Below, in pieces: positions 28,601 through 36,034 of a stretch of DNA of 64,000 nt (positions within the stretch are counted from its first letter, which is position 1; each line of letters starts with the position of its first letter). The stretch spans positions 66,638,231 through 66,702,230 of the forward strand of contig OY740768.1 in NCBI GenBank assembly GCA_963513935.1, read 5' to 3'. The position numbers and the translations under genes are program-made. Under the pieces are notes generated by a model that was not told the DNA's origin, made no database searches, and saw only the letters and a list, made by a program, of their open reading frames with translations. The DNA is from Aphrophora alni. Taxonomy: Eukaryota > Arthropoda > Insecta > Hemiptera > Aphrophoridae.

Positions 28601-31600
28601 TAAACCTACCCCTGCATTCTCCTTTTTGGCACAACCCAATGTTTTAAGTTTCTACGTATTGGACACCTCGAGACATTTCAAATGGGTGACCGGTCTCACA
28701 GGTTTTGTATTGGACACTCCTGAATGTAACTCTCACCATAGCTCGATGCCGGGGTCATCATGCCGATGTTGCAACATACTCATTGTTCCCAAAACGGAAT
28801 TCAAAATCATTAGTATTATTCCATTATATTCCAGGACCAACCTATTTACCTTTCTTGACCCTTCCATTATACCTATTGGGACATAATTGGGTTCAGAGTT
28901 GTCACTAGTTGAAAATAGTGGTTTAATTCACGTTCTATTGGCTCAGGTATTCTGAATTTTACTAGGGACCTATATTAGTGTAGGATTGTTTATATGGTTT
29001 ATTATATTTTCGTAGGCAAGTAAGTTGATCATGGTGTCAGAAACATTTTCGTATCACCCATTCCTTGTTAGATTTTGCGCATCAGTCTTTCATTTAACTT
29101 TCCCCAACTAATATTTTCTTTTTGTCCTTCATTTTTCTCTTTTGATGCTTATTCTTCAATATTCAATCATTCATTTAAAGGGCTTGGTTTGATCTGTATA
29201 CTTAAACCACCAATAGTCATTATTTTTGTTAGCCTAGTTGGTGTCAAGGAAGAATGATTCGCTGAAGTTTTTGTTATTGACTCGGCAAAAATAACGTACC
29301 TGCCGTGTACTTACCTAACATAAAGGTAATGGTGTGTATTTAATATTACCTGTAAGCCAAATAATAATAAACTAAATATTAAAAAATTAATATAAAAAAA
29401 TAATATAAAATTGGAATTTTGCAACTACCACCGGTAATACCTGCCTTAATCACACCCTATACAGCTCCTACGTTTATTTGTCTTATCAACTTCCCTTCCA
29501 GGTGTGGATCCCCTACCGGTTGCAATTAAGGAGGAAGCTATGAAGCAGGTCCTCAAACTACATGAGGAACACCATTTCATGGTAGGAAACCTCAAAGGAC
29601 ATCTGGAAATTCTCAGAGCCACTCCTTTATTGGATATGGCTGCTGCAAGTGACCAGATGAAAGCAAAAATGATCTTTGATCACAAAGTTCGCTTCCCCAA
29701 CAGGGAAGACTGGACGGGAGGCACGGAATGTGTGCCGGCGGACTCCCAAAAATGGTTCACAGACGGATCCAAAATGGAAGTTGGTGTGGGGGCAGGAGTG
29801 GTGGGACCAAGGTTCAAAAGACATGTGTCCCTCAGTGCTGACGCCACCATCTTTCAAGCAGAGGTACATGCCATTCATTTGGTGGCAAATCATTTGATTA
29901 CTAAAAACCAATGCAAACAAAAAATTAGCATTATGTCGGATAGTCAAGCGGCATTAAAAGCACTCCAAAGTAACAACTTGAGATCAAAGATGCTTCACGA
30001 ATGCCATCAGGCCCTAAACCAGCTGGCGGACAAGAATAAAGTTGAACTTGTCTGGGTGCCAGGGCATGAGGGTATAGCAGGCAACGAGGAAGCAGATCAG
30101 CAAGCTAAACTTGGTGCATCTAAACCCTTTACAGGGCCATCTCCTATGTATGGATTTGGCCCTAGGCACTACCAGGAGGTTATTACCAACTGGGCCAACA
30201 AAGTAATCAACAGAACCTGGAACACATTGCCGGGTCTTAGACACTCCAAGAAATTCCTTAGCCCTAAAAAAAAGAGAGGGAAGGAGCCCTAAAAAAAAAA
30301 GAGGGAAGGAAGTGCTAAACCTAAGCAGAAGAGAGCTTAAACTCCTCTGTGGTATACTAACTGGACATATCCATTGCAGGTATCACTTAAATAAGATGGG
30401 CCTGGTGGACGATGATACTTGCAGGTACTGTGGTGAAGAGGTGGAACGCATGGAACACATCATCATGGAGTGCCCGGCCTTATGCCAAAAAAGACAAAAA
30501 TCTCTAGAATTCATCTTCATTTCGGAAGAAAAATTACTAAACCTCCCGACCAGGGGTTTGATCAATTTTGTCAAAGACATAGATCTCTCCTGAGTCCAAC
30601 AAGAGGGGGGCACAAAAGATCTAATTAGGTCGCAGTGCAGGAGGCGCTTTTAAAACACTCTCCCCAGTCTTAATAATAATAAAAAACTTCCCTTCCCCAG
30701 TTAAAATCATGAAATTGTATATTTATCTTCCTTATAGTATGTAAGTAATAGATAATTACCGTCTCTTGTAAAGTGCGATTATATCACCACAACTTTACCT
30801 TAATATTAATTAACCACCTTTTATCTCCTTTTTCACAACTTCCTAACCGATACCCCTCCACTCAGCTTATCCAACCAATACTTATTTCATTAATTGAACT
30901 ACCACCTGATAATTGAACTCAGATAAAACGTGTTATGTGTTTCCTGCCAACAGTTTTCACCATTGATACCTTACGAAGGGTTATTTCTGTCACTTCCTAT
31001 TATGCAGTGGTGGCGATAAGAACCCGCAGGCCCCCCCGCAAATTTGGTCATCGGGCCCCCCCTCTTCCAATAATCTTTTCCCGGATGTTTATCTTTTTGC
31101 CGGCCGGCGCTGGTGAGTCACCGCGATGCGCGACGTAGCGATAGCTGCATAACTTATCGGCCAACGGTAAATAACACACATACTTCGTATCATGACATTA
31201 AATAATAAATACTACTCTCTAAAAAATAATGGTTATTGCCGTTTTGGATGCATGATGCACAATCTTGTCTGAAGACATTTTACCTTATTTTAGTAATTTC
31301 TTGACAATATTCATAAAAATATTGTTATGATAGGGGGGCGTGTGGCAGGGCCCGATAAAATTTCCCTAAAAATCCCGGTCAAGGCTCGCGGGCCCTCCCA
31401 GCTCGCGGGCCTTCCGCACCGCGGGCCCTGCTGGCCCGCTATCGCCGCCACTGCTGTTATGTCTGTTCCCAAAACTTGGATCCACCTTGGTTTGCATTGT
31501 ACGATTTCATGTCGATTCATGGATGATTCAACAGAAAAATACTCTGGACACCAAAGATCTCACTACGATGTATGCTACCTACCTATATCACGAAGAGGAT

Positions 31601-34600
31601 AAAAAAAATAATTAAATTTTAAAAAAGAATTTTTAACTTTTTTTTTTCTAATATAATTATTATATAACCTGTTCAGAATTGAGTAAATCCAGCAAACCTA
31701 CCTTTTGACATTCATGTTACTATAATTTATTTTTTCCTGTCACCAGGGGAGGATTTACCTCCTCCAAAACTTTTTGTTGTTCTATTTCTTTGGAATACTT
31801 ACTTATGATTAGATACTTGGTTATTGATTCCCAACATAGAATTCTTTAATTTTTTGGGGGAGTGTCAGTTATTCCTATCTAGTTAGGTTGTTCTACTTAT
31901 CTATTATCCTTGCATTTCATCGCTAGGTCAAACTTTATTTTGAGGTTTCTTATATATTTTTTCGTTCCTTCCCTAAATTTTTTTATCGCTTTCCCAGCAG
32001 AGGGGGTGACTGTGATATATTCCATCACCGCCCCGCTACATCACCTCTTGGTTTCCTGAATAACTTGGTTTGAAGGGTTGCGTGTTGCCTATAGCTAGAA
32101 AGGGAAAGGGGTATTATAGACTATTCCCAAGCCTTGGTTGAGGCATTCATTTAGTTTGTTAATATACCATTAAGTAAATTTAATATCATATAATATTTAG
32201 TTTGGTTATAGTTTTTATAAATTTTATAGTTATGCTCATCAAAATGTCTGTCCAGGTGAGATTGCCCATGGATCAGTTTCTAGTGGGTTAATATGATTCC
32301 CGGTGGCCCAAATTAGCGAAGAACCATACAAATCCATTGGCCTTCCAGGTTCCCCATATACTAAAGAATGATGTAACCAAACAAATGATTGAAATGAATG
32401 TAAAAATATATGTTTAGAATAAGTTCCTTATAAATGTATCACAAAAGAAGATAATTATCTTTTTCCATTTTGTTGAAAAATAGTCCTCAATGTTAGGTAA
32501 GAGGATAAGGCCCATTTTCAAAATCATCCCCAAAAGCGCATTTGGATAATTCTTTCCATTTGTTCAATCTAGAATGTGGGGAGTTTCTTTAATTTTATTG
32601 AGAAATAAATTTGTCTCTTTACAAATATTTTAGTAATTCATCATTGAAATACTGGATGAAATATTCAAATTGGTATGAACCTGTGACCGTCTCCACTTTT
32701 TAGACCAGCTGGAAGCTCCGGCTGGCTGGAGACCGCGTACACTTTAGCCGAATCTTGTCAGGATGGGCCAAGGAGTCGGGTTAGGACGCTAATGAACGCA
32801 CGCAACGCAAGTTAAATTAAATGTTCTTTTTTATTTTAGCGCCGAATTAGAAGATTACAGAAATTATTATAATTTATAAAAAAGACATAACGGCCAGATA
32901 AAGCCTTAATAGTGGCCGAAAAACATACCGTTTAATTTAGCTAGCACGTGGCCGAAAATGGACTGACCTCGTTCCGTAGCGGTCTTCCTTCCCGCAGCTC
33001 TCGGAACAGACTCTTGCTCGGCTCGCTGGTTCAAGCCCTCCACTCCTCGCATCTCTCCCCCTTCTACGTAATCTTGCACTGCTCATTGTGCAAGTGCCAA
33101 TGATCGCAAGTGCCAATTGATATTTTATTATATAGAATCCCTTCCCATTACATCCAAATTTATACTTATTATGGTTTTTATTTGGTGGGTTCCTTGGCTG
33201 GGCCACAAATCTAAAAAGCGATTGGCACACAAGAACCACGGTAATATGTATTTAGTGGCTAGGACACTGCTGATTCTTTCTTTGAGTACATCTTTGGCTT
33301 AGGCCTATAATGATGCTGTAAGTATCTATGTTGCGTTGAGAAGCACTTGGTAAAGAAGGAATATATTTTTGACGCTGTTGCAGGAAATAAAGTGTCCAGG
33401 TTGTCTTGAGAAGTGTTTGGTAAAAAAGGAATAAATTCTTGAGACTGAGTTACAGAAAATAAAGTGGCCAGGTTATGTTGGGGAGGACATGCTATAAATG
33501 GTTACAGTTCTTGAAGTTCATTTAAGATTTACTCTCACTACCACCATCCTTTTCACACTAGCAACAGCATCATGTAGAAGCACATTTCTGTGGTCTTCAT
33601 ATTCAACTTCATTTGCAAAATACACTGCAGCTCTTGAAAATGAAGCATTCATTACATTCAAAACAACTCAAGAGTTGTCAAGATTCGCCATTGTAATAAA
33701 TTCTTTGAACAATAAACTTTCTCTAAAGTAAATTGTACTAAAAAATATATAACACTATTATTACGATTAGCAACTGTAAAAATAAATAACACGTATGCAC
33801 AGGAGTCACGAACAACATAATAACAAGCCATCACTGACAGACGAGGCAACAACTAAATGAACACTGAAAGAGCAGTACAGGAATGCTCCACACTATGTGT
33901 TGTTGCTATGGAAACCATTTATCAATTGATAATACAGTAGAACCCCTCTTAACCGGTCTAGTCGGGACTGACACCCGGGCCGGTTGCCCGTTTGACCGGT
34001 TAATCCGAGGCTCCCGTGAAAAATCGGTTTTCGTTCAAAGAAAGCTTATTTAATTAAGTAGCACTAAAAATTATGCAATAAAGATGTTATTGCAACTCAT
34101 TTTATTGTACATAAATGTATCGTATATATTATGTTATGTATGTATATTATACATCAAACATGAAAAAATTAAACACTACAAAGCTTTTTTACAGTTTCCC
34201 CCCTGTCAAGTCTTTTGACACATTTAACTGCGTCTCAAAGGAAACCAACACAAGCTTCCAAGAAAAAGAAATGTTATATTTTCCATAATGTAGGCTATAC
34301 TAAATTGATTCGTGGAAATAAAGCGGCCCATCAAACGTTTTTGTCTGTGTATGTCTGCTATACTGACGGGTGCCAATGCCGCGGTGTTTTTATGCCGCCG
34401 ACAATGGGATACGCTATCGCCAAAGTCGTTTGACTCGCCGCTGCTTTGGTGCCGCGGTGTTTTTACGTCGCCGACAATGGGATACCGCTATCGACAAAGT
34501 CGTTTGATATCGCCGCCACTTTGGTACCGCGGTGTTTTTACGCTGCCAACATTGGGATACCGCTATCGACAAAGTCGTTTGATATCGCCGCCGCTTTGGT

Positions 34601-35984
34601 GTTTCAATTACAATTTATTTTCGGAAACTCTCACCCAACCTGTACACTACGATATAGGCCGGTTAATCCGAGGACCGGTTAATCCGAGGCTGGTTAACAG
34701 AGGTTCTACTGTAGTACAAAATACGCTTAGCCTGTGTTTAGAGGGAGTCCAAATAACTGCAGGGACATCAAAATTCTCTTTACTGGATGTTTCGTTTATT
34801 ACAACGATATTGGTAGCTGTTTAAGGCGCTAGCCGCGCTGTTAGGGTTAACTTTAAATCGCTGGTTCCTTTTATTTTCCAGAACATTTTTATTTTTAAAC
34901 CGATTGAATTTATTATTTGCAGTAAACTACACATTTCTTGAGGTATAATAATGAACTGTTGTTGATTAAATTTTTGATAGGTCTTATAACAGATTTTAAC
35001 ACGTCACTTCTGTCGACATTTACACACAATAAAATGTTCTTTAAAAATTTTCTCCAGGTGCATTCTCAGTCTTGGATGTTTGTGTTTTGTCAGATAAAGC
35101 TGTCTAATCAATAAAGCCTTTCTCACAAACATTGTACAGCTGATTTACCTTTTTTTCTAGAAAATCTTGGTGAAGTTATACTATTTCAGAATCTGATTTA
35201 CATTTTCACATCATATTTTTTTAATTAAAATATTATCCCACCATTCTAAACTTTTAACTGTTTTTAAATCTATTTATAATACAACTATTTAGTCAGGCTC
35301 TGCCACAACCTGAATTTCAATGCCTCTTACAGCCAGCCCAGTTGAAAGAAGTGCATCGTGAAGGTTGATTTGCAAGTATCCATGTTCATATTATTGTACT
35401 TTGCAGCAACCTGATTTTTATATGGATTTTGTTTAGGGCGGGGGTGGATCTTTAAGAGAGTTTGAGTTCGGGAAAACAATTTGGGAATGTAGGAGAGGAT
35501 TAACCTGACATGTACCCTCAACTACTCAAATATTACAGCTCAGGCAGCCAGCTCCATGAGCGATTAAAACTATGTTATTAAATATTATACATAATAAACT
35601 AAATTAACTATAATATTAAGCGAATGACTATTTAAAACTAGTGGTCTAGGAAAGAGTATTAGGCCAAGATGGTAGTTAACTACTTGTCACATATTTAATT
35701 TTATATGAAATTTGGAAACGCACTGCCTAAACACTCTGGGCTGTCTGACCCATCCCAAAAAGGGCTAATTAGCCATTATTTGGTGGTTGAACAATTTGGG
35801 GGTACTTAAAATATTGGTTATCCTGTAGACTAGAAGACATGCACTTCCTTTAACACATCCAGTCTCGGAGCAATAACGACCGAGGAACAAGAGAATTAAC
35901 GACCAACATTATACAAATGATTTTTAAAAAATTGACGAAGTACAAATGACGGATTATATATATATTATAATATATGTATATTAT

Positions 35985-36034
<50 letters not shown>

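Noticed and set aside
27713..28900. Several overlapping plus-strand frames of 60-143 codons
   Set aside because: Overlapping frames in a GC-richer stretch, without recognisable domains, splice signals or a consistent frame. Not supported as genes.
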